64,000 bases of DNA from Streptomyces sp. NRRL S-31 (GCF_000718775.1 NZ_JOCB01000029.1:1-64000), one strand, 5' to 3'. Positions 35,887 through 46,331 are shown, counted from the stretch's first letter. The notes: generated by a model from the sequence alone, not told the origin. Made by a program: numbers and translations.

Positions 35887-36324
35887 ATGTTCCAGCGCAT
35901 TCTCGTCGCTGTCGATTCCAGCCCCGCCCGCCACTCCGTCGTACGCCTGGCCGGTGACATGGCCCGGCTGGCCGGTGCCAAGGTCAACGTCCTGCACATG
36001 GCCACTGCCACGGCGTCGCTCGCCGCGGTGGTCTCCCTGGAGGACGACACGGAGGCCAAGGCCGTCCTCGACGAGGCCGTCACCTCGCTGCGTGAGGCGG
36101 GCGTCGAGGCCGAGGGCACCGTCGCCAACGGCCTGACGACCCAGATCGCCACCACCATCTCCGCCGCCGCCGAGGGGTGGCAGGCCGACCTGCTGATCCT
36201 CAGCCCGCACCACCGCGGCTCGCTCGAGGCCCTCTTCAACCCCCGGGTCAGCGACGCCGTCGTGCACAGCAGCCGTATCGCCGTCCTCCTGGCGCCCGCG
36301 GACGACTCCGACGACCAGAGCTGA
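35887..36324 (+). CDS. Universal stress protein
   Basis: The 145-residue product has the single-domain UspA fold, starting FQRILVAVDSSPARHSVV and containing DLLILSPHHRGSLEALF. The ATP-binding G-x2-G-x9-G pattern of the MJ0577 type is not preserved, so it may not bind ATP. The ATG at 35887 is preceded by a GAAGGAAAG ribosome site. A strong convergent terminator follows. Confidence 0.9.
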   Translation: MFQRILVAVDSSPARHSVVRLAGDMARLAGAKVNVLHMATATASLAAVVSLEDDTEAKAVLDEAVTSLREAGVEAEGTVANGLTTQIATTISAAAEGWQADLLILSPHHRGSLEALFNPRVSDAVVHSSRIAVLLAPADDSDDQS

Positions 36325-36337
36325 GCGTCGGTCGCGA

Positions 36338-36377
36338 AACAGGGGTGCGGCCCGCGTCTGCGGGCCGCACCCCTGTT
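36338..36377. terminator. Bidirectional hairpin terminator
   Basis: Eighteen-base perfect arms (36338-36355 and 36360-36377) with a 4-base loop and a T-containing tail separate the convergent universal stress and NmrA-like genes. Confidence 0.85.
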
Positions 36378-36399
36378 CCTTCCCTCCCCCGAAGGGCGA

Positions 36400-37251
36400 T
36401 CAGCGCACGCCGGCCCACGTGTCCCGGGCCCAGTCCTCGAACCGGGTCCAGCGAACCTCCGGGTGACCACCGTGGAGCGCGGGGATGTCGACGCGGTAGC
36501 CGGGTCCGTTGAGGAACGCCCACATCGCGTGCATGTCGGGATTGCCCACCGCCGCCAAGGGGTACGGCACGTGGCGGACCTCAAGTCCCAGCACCCTGCT
36601 CAGCGACGCGGCCATCTGCACGGGAGTGGGCGCGTCGCTGGCCAGCTCGATGCGCTGCCCGATGTAGGAAGCGGGGTTGAGCATCACTTCCGCCGCGAAC
36701 GCGCCGAGATCGGCGCGGGCCAGCTGCTGCAACGGCCGGTCGGAGGGCAACGGCAGGTCGAGGAAGCCCTCGGCGATGCGCTCCAGGCCGCCCAGCGCGT
36801 TGTCGAAGAAGTAGGTCGGCCCCAGGACCGTGTACGGCACGTCACCGGAGGCCAGCTCGGCCTCGATACGCGCCTTGCTCTCGAAGTGCGGCACTCCGCT
36901 GTCCTGGTCGGCGCCGGCCACCGAGCTGAACACGAGGTGCGGGACGCGCTCCCGCGTCGCGGCGGACAGGATCGCCCGGCCCTGCGCCACCTCCGCCTCG
37001 ATCCCCGCCTCGAAGGGCGTGGTGAACGCGAAGACGCTGCTCACCCCGCGCATGGCGGCGGCGAGCGAGTCGGGATCGCTCAGCGACCCCGGCACCACCT
37101 CGACGCCCTGTGCGGCCAGTTCGCGCGCTGCTCGCCGGCCCGGGTCACGGACCATCGCCCGGATGGGGACCTGGCGGTCCAGCAGGGCGTCCGTCACGGC
37201 CCCGCCCTGTCCGCCGGTTGCCGCGAGTACCAGAACCGGTGCATCGACCAT
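36400..37251 (-). CDS. NmrA-like NAD(P)-binding protein
   Basis: The 283-residue product has an atypical short-chain-dehydrogenase fold with LVLAATGGQGGAVTDAL, the dinucleotide-binding Gly-rich loop, at residues 6-22. AMVRDPGRRAARELAAQG follows, where Arg suggests NADP(H) preference. A typical catalytic YxxxK is not obvious, as in NmrA redox sensors. The middle has HLVFSSVAGAD. The ATG at 37251 follows a GAAGAGGAG ribosome site. It may be a redox-sensing regulator or a quinone/ketone reductase; the sequence does not decide. Confidence 0.85.
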   Translation of the reverse strand: MVDAPVLVLAATGGQGGAVTDALLDRQVPIRAMVRDPGRRAARELAAQGVEVVPGSLSDPDSLAAAMRGVSSVFAFTTPFEAGIEAEVAQGRAILSAATRERVPHLVFSSVAGADQDSGVPHFESKARIEAELASGDVPYTVLGPTYFFDNALGGLERIAEGFLDLPLPSDRPLQQLARADLGAFAAEVMLNPASYIGQRIELASDAPTPVQMAASLSRVLGLEVRHVPYPLAAVGNPDMHAMWAFLNGPGYRVDIPALHGGHPEVRWTRFEDWARDTWAGVR

Positions 37252-37387
37252 CGAAAACTCCTCTTCGCCCGTCGCGTTCACAACCCACTGGTGACGGCAA
37301 TGATCCGCCACGGAGGTCACACCCGCGCCACGGTTCACCCGAAGAGGCGGAGCAGGGCGCTGCGAGTCGCATGGTGTGCGCGCACTG

Positions 37388-37790
37388 TCATGCCGCTTCC
37401 CCCTCCGCGGTGCCGGGGACGACGGCCAGGATGGTCGCCGGGACGGTCGGTGCCGGGACGACGGGACGCAGCGGAAGCAACCGACGCCGTTGTCCCCGGC
37501 CGCGTAGGCGCTGCCGCCCAGTGCCTGGAAGCAGCCGTTCCAGCCGCTCGCGGGCAGCCAGGTCCGCACCCTGGCGTGGTCGTCGCCGCCCGGGTGGGTG
37601 AGGGCAATGGTCATCTCGCAGCAGGCGGGGACACCGGTGACCGTGCCGCCCAGGAGCCCGCTCCCGTGGACCGTGCCGCCCTCCTCGCGGACCGACGCCG
37701 CGGACTCCACCGGAAGTAGGTGAGCACACGGCCACGACGGCACAGGCGCACGCGCGGATCAGACGTACGACGGGCGTACGGGACGTGTGA
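37388..37790 (-). pseudogene. Decayed tannase/feruloyl-esterase N-terminal fragment
   Basis: On the minus strand one frame reads VRLIRACACAVVAVCSP, a signal-peptide-like start. A second frame then reads GTVTGVPACCEMTIALTHP and RTWLPASGWNGCFQALGG, which match the first strands of the tannase/feruloyl esterase family (usual pattern: C-x-V-x-A, WLP-x-x-WNG, GGG). At least one frameshift separates signal and mature parts, and the homology ends after about 60 residues, where the family should continue for 400 more. The NmrA-like gene lies immediately downstream, so the rest has been deleted. Confidence 0.6.
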
Positions 37791-37965
37791 ACGACGAGCC
37801 CACCTATGCGGAACCGGCGACCCGCACGAGGACGCCACCGGTTCAACCGGTGACGGTGATGGCAGGGCCCTCGGAGGCTGTCAACCGATCCGGCCCCGCC
37901 CGGACTGCCGCCGCCGTTTGCTATGCTGCGCGTGACCCGAATCGTGTGATCGAGGAGTCGCAGAC

Positions 37966-38129
37966 ATGGTGGGTGACGACGACATCTCCGGGTGAGACCC
38001 GGACCTGACGGCCACCGGCCGGTGCACAGGAGCACCGCCGACGTGGTCCGTTTCGTCGTACCCCCTTTCCCCACGTCTGCCCTGGGCAGAGGTCCAAGCC
38101 CTGCCCTCAGTAACCTCGAGGTCACCTCC
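37966..38129 (+). promoter_or_regulatory. Leader with 9-codon ORF before the first ABC-F gene
   Basis: A GAGGAG ribosome site precedes ATG 37966, which encodes MVGDDDISG and stops at 37993-37995. The following 134 bases hold inverted repeats: TCTGC/GCAGA around 38078-38090; GGGCAG (38084-38089), which can pair with CTGCCC (38101-38106); and a CCTCGAGG palindrome beside the ABC-F start. This layout resembles ribosome-mediated attenuation known for antibiotic-resistance ABC-F genes. A TATGCT box near 37922 could be the -10 element. Confidence 0.45.
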
Positions 38130-39764
38130 ATGTCCGACGCCGCCGTCGTCTGCTCGCATCTCTCCTTCGCCTGGCCGGACGACACCCCGGTCTTCCACGA
38201 CCTGTCCTTCACCGTGACCACCGGCCGGACGGGCCTGGTCGCGCCCAACGGTTCCGGCAAGAGCACGCTGCTCAAGCTCATCGCCGGTGAACTACGGCCC
38301 GCCACCGGCTCGTTGTCGGTCAGCGGAACACTGGGCCACCTCCCGCAGACCCTCCCCCTGACCGGGGACCTCACCGTCGCCGAAGTGCTCGGCGTCGCCG
38401 AGGTGATCCGCGCCCTGGACGCCGTCGAGTCCGGGGACGTGAGCGAGGAGCACTTCACCACCATCGGCGACGACTGGGACATCGAGGAGCGCACCCGCGC
38501 CCAGCTCGACCGCCTCGGCCTGACCGACCTCACCCTGGACCGCGCCCTGAGCACGCTCAGCGGCGGCCAGGTCGTCTCCCTCGGTCTCGCCGCCCAACTG
38601 CTCAGGCGCCCCGATGTGCTGCTGCTCGACGAACCCACCAACAACCTCGACCTGGCGGCCCGGCACCGGCTCTACGACGTACTCCAGGACTTCACCGGCT
38701 GTCTGCTGCTGGTCAGCCACGACCGCGCGCTGCTCGACCGGATGGAACGCATCGCCGAACTCGGCAGCGACGAACTGCGCCTCTTCGGAGGCAACTTCAC
38801 CGAGTACGAGGAAGCCGTACGGGCCGAGCAGGAGGTCGCCGAGAAGAACGTCCGCAACGCCGAGCAGGAACTCAAGCGCGAGAAGCGGGAGATGCAGCAG
38901 GCCCGCGAACGCGCCGAGCGCCGCGCGAGCAACGCCGCCCGCAACCTCAAGAACGCCGGGCTGCCCCGTATCTTCGCCGGCAACATGAAGCGCGGAGCAC
39001 AGGAGGCCGCGGGCAGATCCGGCCAGCTGCACGCCTCCCGGGTCAGCGAGGCCAAGGCACGCCTCGACGAGGCCGGACGCGCGCTGCGCGACGAGCAGCG
39101 CCTCACCCTGGAACTGCCCGACACCCAGGTGCCCGCCGGACGCAACCTCTTCCTCGGCGAGGGGATGCAGGTGCACCACGCCGGCCGGGCCGTGTTCGCC
39201 GACGGCGGCGTCGATCTCGGCGTCCGCGGCCCCGAACGCATCGCGCTGACCGGGCCCAACGGTGCCGGCAAGACCACCCTGCTGCGGCTGATCACCGGTG
39301 ACGTCACCCCGGACAGCGGGGAGATCAAGCGCAACGACGGCCGGATCGCCTATCTCTCGCAGCGCCTGGACCTGCTGGACCCGGACCGCACCGTGGCGGA
39401 GAACTTCGCCGCGTTCGCCCCCGAGCGGCCCGAGGCGGAGCGGATGAACCTGCTCGCCCGCTTCCTCTTCCGGGGCGCCCGGGCACATCTGCCGGTCCGG
39501 GTGCTCTCGGGCGGCGAACGGCTGCGGGCCACCCTGGCCTGCGTACTGTGCGCCGAACCGGCTCCCCACCTGCTCCTGCTCGACGAGCCCACCAACAACC
39601 TCGACCTGATGAGCGCGGGTCAGCTGGAGAGTGCGCTCAACTCCTACCAGGGCGCCTTCATGGTGGTCAGCCACGACGAGCGGTTCCTCGCCGAGATCGG
39701 GGTGAACCGATGGCTGCGGCTGGCCGACGGAGCGCTGACGGAGACGGGGGCTCCCGCGGTGTGA
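38130..39764 (+). CDS. ABC-F ATPase, antibiotic-resistance type
   Basis: The 544-residue product has two ABC domains and no membrane helices, the ABC-F layout of ribosome-protection proteins. The first P-loop is PNGSGKST at 39-46, with signature LSGGQ and Walker B VLLLDEPTNNLDL. The second has GPNGAGKTT, LSGGE and LLLLDEPTNNLD. The inter-domain linker (about 230-320) is a charged coiled coil (EKNVRNAEQELKREKREMQQ), the part that reaches into the ribosomal exit site. The ATG at 38130 has a GAGGT site. The upstream leader suggests drug-inducible expression. It adjoins a second ABC-F gene. Confidence 0.9.
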   Translation: MSDAAVVCSHLSFAWPDDTPVFHDLSFTVTTGRTGLVAPNGSGKSTLLKLIAGELRPATGSLSVSGTLGHLPQTLPLTGDLTVAEVLGVAEVIRALDAVESGDVSEEHFTTIGDDWDIEERTRAQLDRLGLTDLTLDRALSTLSGGQVVSLGLAAQLLRRPDVLLLDEPTNNLDLAARHRLYDVLQDFTGCLLLVSHDRALLDRMERIAELGSDELRLFGGNFTEYEEAVRAEQEVAEKNVRNAEQELKREKREMQQARERAERRASNAARNLKNAGLPRIFAGNMKRGAQEAAGRSGQLHASRVSEAKARLDEAGRALRDEQRLTLELPDTQVPAGRNLFLGEGMQVHHAGRAVFADGGVDLGVRGPERIALTGPNGAGKTTLLRLITGDVTPDSGEIKRNDGRIAYLSQRLDLLDPDRTVAENFAAFAPERPEAERMNLLARFLFRGARAHLPVRVLSGGERLRATLACVLCAEPAPHLLLLDEPTNNLDLMSAGQLESALNSYQGAFMVVSHDERFLAEIGVNRWLRLADGALTETGAPAV

Positions 39765-39843
39765 GCCGCCGGCGTGTGACGTGGCCCGCGTCCGAGGCCC
39801 TGTGCCCGGCGGGCCGACCACCGATCACCCCGGACGGACACCC

Positions 39844-41574
<1,731 letters not shown>

Positions 41575-41623
41575 ACGGGGCGGGCACCCCCTGGAACGGT
41601 GACGCTCCTTGCCTCCACGACAG

Positions 41624-41642
41624 TCACCTGTCAAAATGGTGA
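41624..41642. promoter_or_regulatory. TCACC-N9-GGTGA operator at the CGNR gene
   Basis: TCACC (41624-41628) and GGTGA (41638-41642) form a 19-bp dyad that ends one base before the GTG start. The same dyad with identical spacing occurs at 62669-62687 and 62708-62726, and most of one at 63984. The position over the start suggests a leaderless, autoregulated transcript. Confidence 0.65.
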
Positions 41643-41643
41643 T

Positions 41644-42207
41644 GTGAACCTCGACCATGTCTTCGTATGCGGACACCCCGCCCTCGACTTCGCGGCCACC
41701 CTCCGTGCGCGGCGCTCGGCCCGGTTCGAGATGTTCGCGACGCCGGAGCGGCTGAACGCCTGGTACCTGGAGTCCGGACTCGTGGACATGATCACACCCG
41801 GAGGCGAGGAGGACGTCCGGGAGGCGATCACCCTGCGCGAGGCCGTCTACCGCCTCGTGACCAACCGCCGTCTCGGCGAGGACTTCGACCGCGAGGCGCT
41901 GGCCGTGGTCAACGGCGCCGCGCGCAAGACCCCGGTGACGCCGCAGCTCACCACGGCCGGACGGCACAACGAGGCGACCCCGGGACAGGCTCTGGCGACC
42001 GTCGCGCGCCAGGCCGTCGAACTGCTCAGCGGCCCGGACGTCCCCCTGCTGAAGGAGTGCGGCAACCCGGAGTGCACGCGGGTCTACATCGACCGCTCGC
42101 GGGGCATGCGGCGCCAGTGGTGCGGCATGGAGTCCTGCGGCAACAAGATCAAGGCCGCCGCCTACCGCGCACGGAAGAAGACCGCGTCCGCCGCACACGC
42201 GCGATGA
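41644..42207 (+). CDS. CGNR zinc-finger transcription regulator (ABATE domain)
   Basis: The 187-residue product has the N-terminal ABATE domain (HVFVCGHPALDFAATLRARR) and a C-terminal CGNR zinc finger (ECGNPECTRVYID, then QWCGMESCGNKIKAAAYRAR), in which CGNK replaces CGNR. Such proteins are predicted DNA-binding regulators in actinobacteria. No ribosome site precedes the GTG at 41644, so the mRNA may be leaderless. The operator overlapping the start recurs at two exported hydrolase genes 20 kb away, which suggests that it controls them. That link is inference. Confidence 0.85.
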   Translation: MNLDHVFVCGHPALDFAATLRARRSARFEMFATPERLNAWYLESGLVDMITPGGEEDVREAITLREAVYRLVTNRRLGEDFDREALAVVNGAARKTPVTPQLTTAGRHNEATPGQALATVARQAVELLSGPDVPLLKECGNPECTRVYIDRSRGMRRQWCGMESCGNKIKAAAYRARKKTASAAHAR

Positions 42208-42224
42208 CCTCCTGACACCGTCCA

Positions 42225-42252
42225 GGCGGCGCACGCATCGGCGTGCGCCGCC
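42225..42252. terminator. Terminator of the CGNR gene
   Basis: Perfect 12-base arms (42225-42236 and 42241-42252) with an ATCG loop lie 17 bases after the stop. Confidence 0.85.
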
Positions 42253-42623
42253 CGCGCACGTCACGGCGACTCGTCGCCACTCGTCACCGCTTCGCCAGGT
42301 GACGAGGCGGCCGGACACGTGTGACGGGTATGTCCCGCTCGTATGTCCCCTACATATGCAGTGGTGTGTGGGCGCGGCGGTGTCCGGTTGCCCGGCCGTC
42401 TCCCGCGAGAGGGCGTACGAAGAGGCATCGCGCGGCGCTCACCGGGCATCCGCTCTACCGGAAATCATGGCAAAAAGCCGCACTCCCCTGTACGCGGGCA
42501 CATCCACGCCTATCGTGAGGAGTGCACGTGCCGACGAACCGTCCGGCGTCCACACTCGTCTGCGCGGGCCCTACGGCGTGGGTACCATGCGCAGCATCAT
42601 TCATATCGAGGGAGTGAACGGTT
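42253..42623. other. Intergenic region upstream of the coiled-coil regulator
   Basis: No gene is visible. Two direct copies of GTATGTCCC (42328-42336 and 42341-42349) lie near a TACATATGCA stretch that could be part of a promoter. The right end has the GGGAG ribosome site of the gene at 42624. Confidence 0.4.
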
Positions 42624-43193
42624 GTGACCAGCCAGTCAACCGCCACGCTCCGGTCGCGGTACGTGGAACAAGCCGCATCGGACCTGGAGGAGAATCGCCG
42701 GCGACAGCAGGAGCTGGAGGACAAGCTCAGGGTGTTGAAGCAGGAGGAAGCCCTTCTGGCAGACATCCTGAACCTCGCCGAGCGGTACGAGGGCTTCGCG
42801 GACGCGTCACGTCTGCCCGAGCAGATGCAGGACGAGCCCGCCGTCACGAAGGCGAAGCCCGCCTCCGCGACCACCTCGCGGCGTGCGGCGTCGGGCAGGA
42901 CCGCGCCGAAACCAAGGGCGGCGAAGGCCGGTGCGAAGGCGAAGTCGCGCCAGCCGCTGCTGGGTGACCTGTTGGCGGACCTGCTCGCGAACCACCACGA
43001 GCCGCGCCTGGCGAAGGAGCTGCGGGAGGAACTCCTGGAGAAGCACTCGGACCGCAACCCCACACCGCAGGTCGTACGGAACACCCTCGAAGCCCTGGTG
43101 GCCAAGGGGCGCATCCGGCGCCACAAGCAGCAGCGTTCCGTCATGTACACCCTTGTGGGGGCGGGTTCGGACACGGCGGACGAGGCCGGCTGA
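42624..43193 (+). CDS. Coiled-coil plus winged-helix DNA-binding protein
   Basis: The 189-residue product starts with a long coiled coil (about 15-55, EQAASDLEENRRRQQELEDK) and continues with a basic Ala/Lys/Arg-rich linker (about 75-110, KPRAAKAGAKAKSRQ). It ends in a winged-helix-like domain (RLAKELREELLEKHSDRN; VVRNTLEALVAKGRIRRH). The wing may read RHKQQRSVMYTLVG. Its family is unclear to me; the DNA-binding half recalls BlaI/MecI-like regulators. The GTG at 42624 has a GGGAG site. Confidence 0.7.
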   Translation: MTSQSTATLRSRYVEQAASDLEENRRRQQELEDKLRVLKQEEALLADILNLAERYEGFADASRLPEQMQDEPAVTKAKPASATTSRRAASGRTAPKPRAAKAGAKAKSRQPLLGDLLADLLANHHEPRLAKELREELLEKHSDRNPTPQVVRNTLEALVAKGRIRRHKQQRSVMYTLVGAGSDTADEAG

Positions 43194-43554
43194 CACCTGT
43201 CCGCTCGTCCCGCCGGCGTGGTTCAACCTTCGCCGGACACCGTACGTGCCCCGTACGGCGGGTTCTTCGCGCGGGGCTGGTGGGACAGCTGGGACGGGTG
43301 GGACACCTGCCCACCGTTCGACGCGACCGCCGTCGCGGAGACGCCGTCGCAGAGCCGGTGCCGTTGGTCAACGCGGCGCCGCACTCCCCGCCGTTCGCTC
43401 ACATGTATGGCGACCGCCCATACGGTGACCGACATGTCTGGCCGTCACAGCAAGCTCATGGCCGCCGGACCGTATCCCCATCGAGCCGCCCCCGATCGGA
43501 CGGTGTTCGGCCGTCCGAGCAAACGTGTGTGAGCGTGGAATCCGGTGGCTGGAC
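43194..43554. other. Intergenic region, convergent
   Basis: No convincing gene lies between the stop at 43193 and the histidine kinase stop at 43555. Frames here lack start sites and good codon bias. I see no strong hairpin. Confidence 0.4.
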
Positions 43555-44850
43555 CTATGTGGATTCCCGACGTGGCAGTCGCAGCAGCGCACGAACCCCT
43601 CCCAGGGGGCTGGTGTGGAGGGTGAGTGTCCCGCCGTGGGCGTGCGCGATGTCCTTGGCGATCGCGAGGCCGAGGCCGGTGCCGCCGTCCTGCCGGGCGC
43701 GGGCGTCGTCCAGTCGAGTGAAGCGCTCGAAGACGCGTTCGCGATCGGATGCGGGGATGCCGGGACCGTCGTCGTCCACGGAGAGTTCGACGATGTCGTC
43801 ACGGGCCGCGACAGCGATCACGACGGTCGTGCGCGTGTGTCTGCGGGCGTTGTCGCTGAGGTTGGTGAGCAGCCGGGAGAGCTGCACGCGGCTGCCCTGC
43901 ACGACGGCGGCGGGCCGGGCCTTCCCCTCGGGCTGGTCGGCGCACACCACCACGGTGCCGGGATGCCGCCGCGCCTCCTCGGCCACCAGGGCCATGAGGT
44001 CCACCGGGGAACGGGGAGGCGCCTCCCGCGCGTCGAGCCGGGCGAGCAGCAGCAGGTCGGAGGCGACGGCCTGGAGACGTTCGGTGTCCTGGAGGGCCTT
44101 GTACACGACGGTCGGCCAGTCCGTGCGGGAGGGGCGGGCGAGGGCGAGTTCCAGCTGGGTCCGTACGGCGGCGATGGGGCTGCGCAGCTCGTGTGAGGCG
44201 TCCGCGACGAACTGCCGGTGCCTGTTCAAGGCCCGGTACAGCCGGTCCAGCGTGGCGTTCATCGTCCGGGCCAGCCGGAAGATCTCGTCACGCGCCTGGG
44301 GTACCGGGACCCTGCGGTGCAGATCGCGCTCGGTGATCTCGGTGAACTCCTCGCGTATGGCGGCCACCGGGCGCAGAGCGCGGCCGACCAGCAGCCAGGT
44401 GAGGGCGGCCACGAACAGCACGAGCCCGGCGGCCGCGGGGACGACCTGGCGCAGCAGCAGCCGGCTGACGTTGTCGAGGGCGGTGGTCAAGGGGGTGACG
44501 TCCACGCTGTACGGCGCCTCGCCTATCGCGGTGCGGGAGGAGGCGTCGCCGTCGTTCCTCCTGATGCCTGGCGTCGTGGGTATAGAATCGACCACTCGCC
44601 CCGAGGAATCCTTGACGGTCACTCCCTCCGGCGCGGCGACCACCACCCCGTTCGCCGTCTTCTCTGACCTCGTCAGTTGGTTCTCGATGCTCACGGCGGC
44701 TTGCTCGGCGTCCGCCTCCGCGCTGGCGCGCAGGTTGTGTTGCAGGGCCAGTACCAGGGCCGACATGCACAGGGCGATCGCGAAGGCGACGGTCCCGGCG
44801 GCGGCCCATGTGGCCTTGGCGCGGACACTCATCCCGGACAGCGGGCTCAT
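43555..44850 (-). CDS. Sensor histidine kinase
   Basis: The 431-residue product is a membrane sensor kinase. Two transmembrane helices (about 15-35, AAAGTVAFAIALCMSALVLA, and about 135-155, AAAGLVLFVAALTWLL) flank a short extracellular sensor. A HAMP segment follows, then the phosphoacceptor helix FVADASHELRSPIAAVRTQL. The ATPase boxes are NLSDNARRHT, DDDGPGIP and GGTGLGLAIAK. The regulator gene ends 9 bases upstream. A GTG at 44862 overlapping the regulator stop as GTGA is an alternative start. The signal is unknown. Confidence 0.9.
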   Translation of the reverse strand: MSPLSGMSVRAKATWAAAGTVAFAIALCMSALVLALQHNLRASAEADAEQAAVSIENQLTRSEKTANGVVVAAPEGVTVKDSSGRVVDSIPTTPGIRRNDGDASSRTAIGEAPYSVDVTPLTTALDNVSRLLLRQVVPAAAGLVLFVAALTWLLVGRALRPVAAIREEFTEITERDLHRRVPVPQARDEIFRLARTMNATLDRLYRALNRHRQFVADASHELRSPIAAVRTQLELALARPSRTDWPTVVYKALQDTERLQAVASDLLLLARLDAREAPPRSPVDLMALVAEEARRHPGTVVVCADQPEGKARPAAVVQGSRVQLSRLLTNLSDNARRHTRTTVVIAVAARDDIVELSVDDDGPGIPASDRERVFERFTRLDDARARQDGGTGLGLAIAKDIAHAHGGTLTLHTSPLGGVRALLRLPRREST

Positions 44851-44858
44851 GCCGGGGG

Positions 44859-45536
44859 TCACCCTCCATCGCGGGCCAGCAGGTATCCCGCGCCCCGTAT
44901 CGTGCGGATCGCCTGCCGGCCGTACGGCACGTCGATCTTCCGGCGCAGCGTCCTGATGTAGACCTCGACGAGATTCAGGTCCCCGTCGTAGGCGGTGTCC
45001 CACACGGTGCGCACGATCTCGGTCTTGGAGACCACCTGCCCGGCGCGGCGGGCCAGGCACTCCAGCACGGCGAACTCCTTGGCCGTCAAGGTGACGTTCT
45101 CATCGGCCCGGCTACAGGCCAGAGCCCCCGGTTCCAGCCGCAGATCGCCCAGTTCGAGCACCTCAGGCCGGTCCAGGCCGCCGCGCCGCACCAGGGCACG
45201 GACCCGCGCGATGAGGACGACGTAGGAGAACGGCTTGGTCAGGTAGTCGTCCGCGCCGACGTCGAGACCGTCGGCCTCGTCGTACTCGCCGTCCTTGGCC
45301 GTCAGCATCAGGATCGGCGTCCAGACGCCCGCCTCCCGCAGCCGCGAGCAGACTTGGTATCCGGACAGCCCGGGCAGCATCACGTCCAGCAGGATCGCCG
45401 CGTACTCGGTGCACCGGGCCAGTGCCAGTCCGCTCGGCCCGTCACCCGCCGTCTCGATGGTGAACCCCTCCTGCTCCAGGCCCTCCTTGAGGAGTTCACG
45501 GAGCCGGACATCGTCTTCCACCACCAGAATGCGCAC
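44859..45536 (-). CDS. OmpR/PhoB-family response regulator
   Basis: The 225-residue product has a receiver domain (VRILVVEDD start, phosphorylated Asp in ILLDVMLPG, Lys in TKPFSYVVL) and an OmpR winged helix (LTAKEFAVLECLARRAGQVV; DLNLVEVYIRTLRRKI). The GTG at 45536 gives the standard length; the longer frame has no ribosome site. It forms an operon with the downstream kinase. An 11-bp-spaced pair of GCTGAA boxes lies just upstream, and matching TTCAGC boxes lie before the divergent secreted-protein gene, so it probably regulates both. Confidence 0.92.
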   Translation of the reverse strand: MRILVVEDDVRLRELLKEGLEQEGFTIETAGDGPSGLALARCTEYAAILLDVMLPGLSGYQVCSRLREAGVWTPILMLTAKDGEYDEADGLDVGADDYLTKPFSYVVLIARVRALVRRGGLDRPEVLELGDLRLEPGALACSRADENVTLTAKEFAVLECLARRAGQVVSKTEIVRTVWDTAYDGDLNLVEVYIRTLRRKIDVPYGRQAIRTIRGAGYLLARDGG

Positions 45537-45558
45537 GGGAGCAGCATGACACGCGCAA

Positions 45559-45575
45559 GCTGAACGTCCGCTGAA
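45559..45575. promoter_or_regulatory. Direct-repeat box upstream of the response regulator
   Basis: GCTGAA occurs at 45559 and 45570 (TTCAGC on the minus strand), 11 bases apart, the typical spacing for OmpR-family dimers. It lies 23 bases upstream of the regulator start. Confidence 0.6.
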
Positions 45576-45675
45576 GCACGGGAGCGGGCGGGCCCGGCAA
45601 CCGGTCCCCCGGTGGCTCGCCGACCGTCGACACACTGCCTGCCGTCCACGCCTTCCGGACGGTCATCCCGTGCTC

Positions 45676-45712
45676 TTCAGCGGGGGTTCAGCCGCTTCAG
45701 CGTGGACTCAGC
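45676..45712. promoter_or_regulatory. Four TTCAGC-type boxes upstream of the secreted-protein gene
   Basis: TTCAGC at 45676, 45687 and 45696 and CTCAGC at 45707 form two pairs, each with 11-base spacing. They match the boxes before the response regulator and lie about 80 bases before the divergent gene at 45791. Confidence 0.65.
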
Positions 45713-45790
45713 ATCGGTACGCCACGGTGGTCACGCCGACGGACCAAGTGGCCGTCGGTGCCAACCCCTTCGCATGAGGAGAGACTTGTG

Positions 45791-46276
45791 ATGCGCTCCA
45801 TATCCGCATCGACCGCCACGAAGCGCCGAGGCGCCGCGCTCGCCGCGGCGGTCGGCATCCTGACCCTGGGCACTGCGGCCTCCGCCTCGGCTGTCGGCCT
45901 TTCGCCCAACGCCCCGGCAAGGACCGCCACCAAGGTTTCCGTGTGCGCGGGCTGGGACACCGGGAGTGCCACGCCCGTCGGGGACGGGGCGCCCACCGAC
46001 CCCTCCGAGCCCACTGACCCCTCCGTGCCCACCGACCCCTCCGTGCCCTCGGACCCCACCGACCCCTCGGTGCCCACCGACCCCTCCGTGCCCTCCAAGC
46101 CCGCCAAGGGCGTCACGGCCATCAAGGTAGGCAAGCTCGCCAGGCCGGCCGGGGCTGAGGCCGTCGGCAGCGAGCCGGTCGGAACATCGGAATGCTCCGT
46201 CTCGACCATCCCGACCGACGAGGGCTCGACGAACAGCCACACGCCTTTCGTTCCCGTGACCCCGGCCAAGAAGTAG
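45791..46276 (+). CDS. Secreted PTDPS-repeat protein
   Basis: The 161-residue product has a clear signal peptide (RGAALAAAVGILTLGTAASASA, with Ala-X-Ala near residue 34). A central disordered repeat of PTDPSVPTDPSVPSDP units spans about residues 68-104. The C-terminus ends in KK. Two Cys residues remain in the mature part (SVCAGWD and SECSVST) and could form a disulphide. No enzyme motif is present. The TTCAGC boxes upstream suggest control by the adjacent two-component system. The ATG at 45791 follows GAGGAGAG. Confidence 0.8.
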   Translation: MRSISASTATKRRGAALAAAVGILTLGTAASASAVGLSPNAPARTATKVSVCAGWDTGSATPVGDGAPTDPSEPTDPSVPTDPSVPSDPTDPSVPTDPSVPSKPAKGVTAIKVGKLARPAGAEAVGSEPVGTSECSVSTIPTDEGSTNSHTPFVPVTPAKK

Positions 46277-46303
46277 CACGCGGCCGCGCTGCCCCCTTCA
46301 CAG

Positions 46304-46331
46304 ACCGCCGGCCCGAGGAAGGGCCGGCGGT
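46304..46331. terminator. Hairpin terminator after the secreted-protein gene
   Basis: Perfect 11-base arms (46304-46314 and 46321-46331) with a GAGGAA loop lie 27 bases after the stop codon. Confidence 0.75.

Noticed and set aside
36400..37743. NmrA-like gene extended to 37743
   Set aside because: The extension is the decayed esterase remnant; the ATG at 37251 has a clear ribosome site and normal family length.
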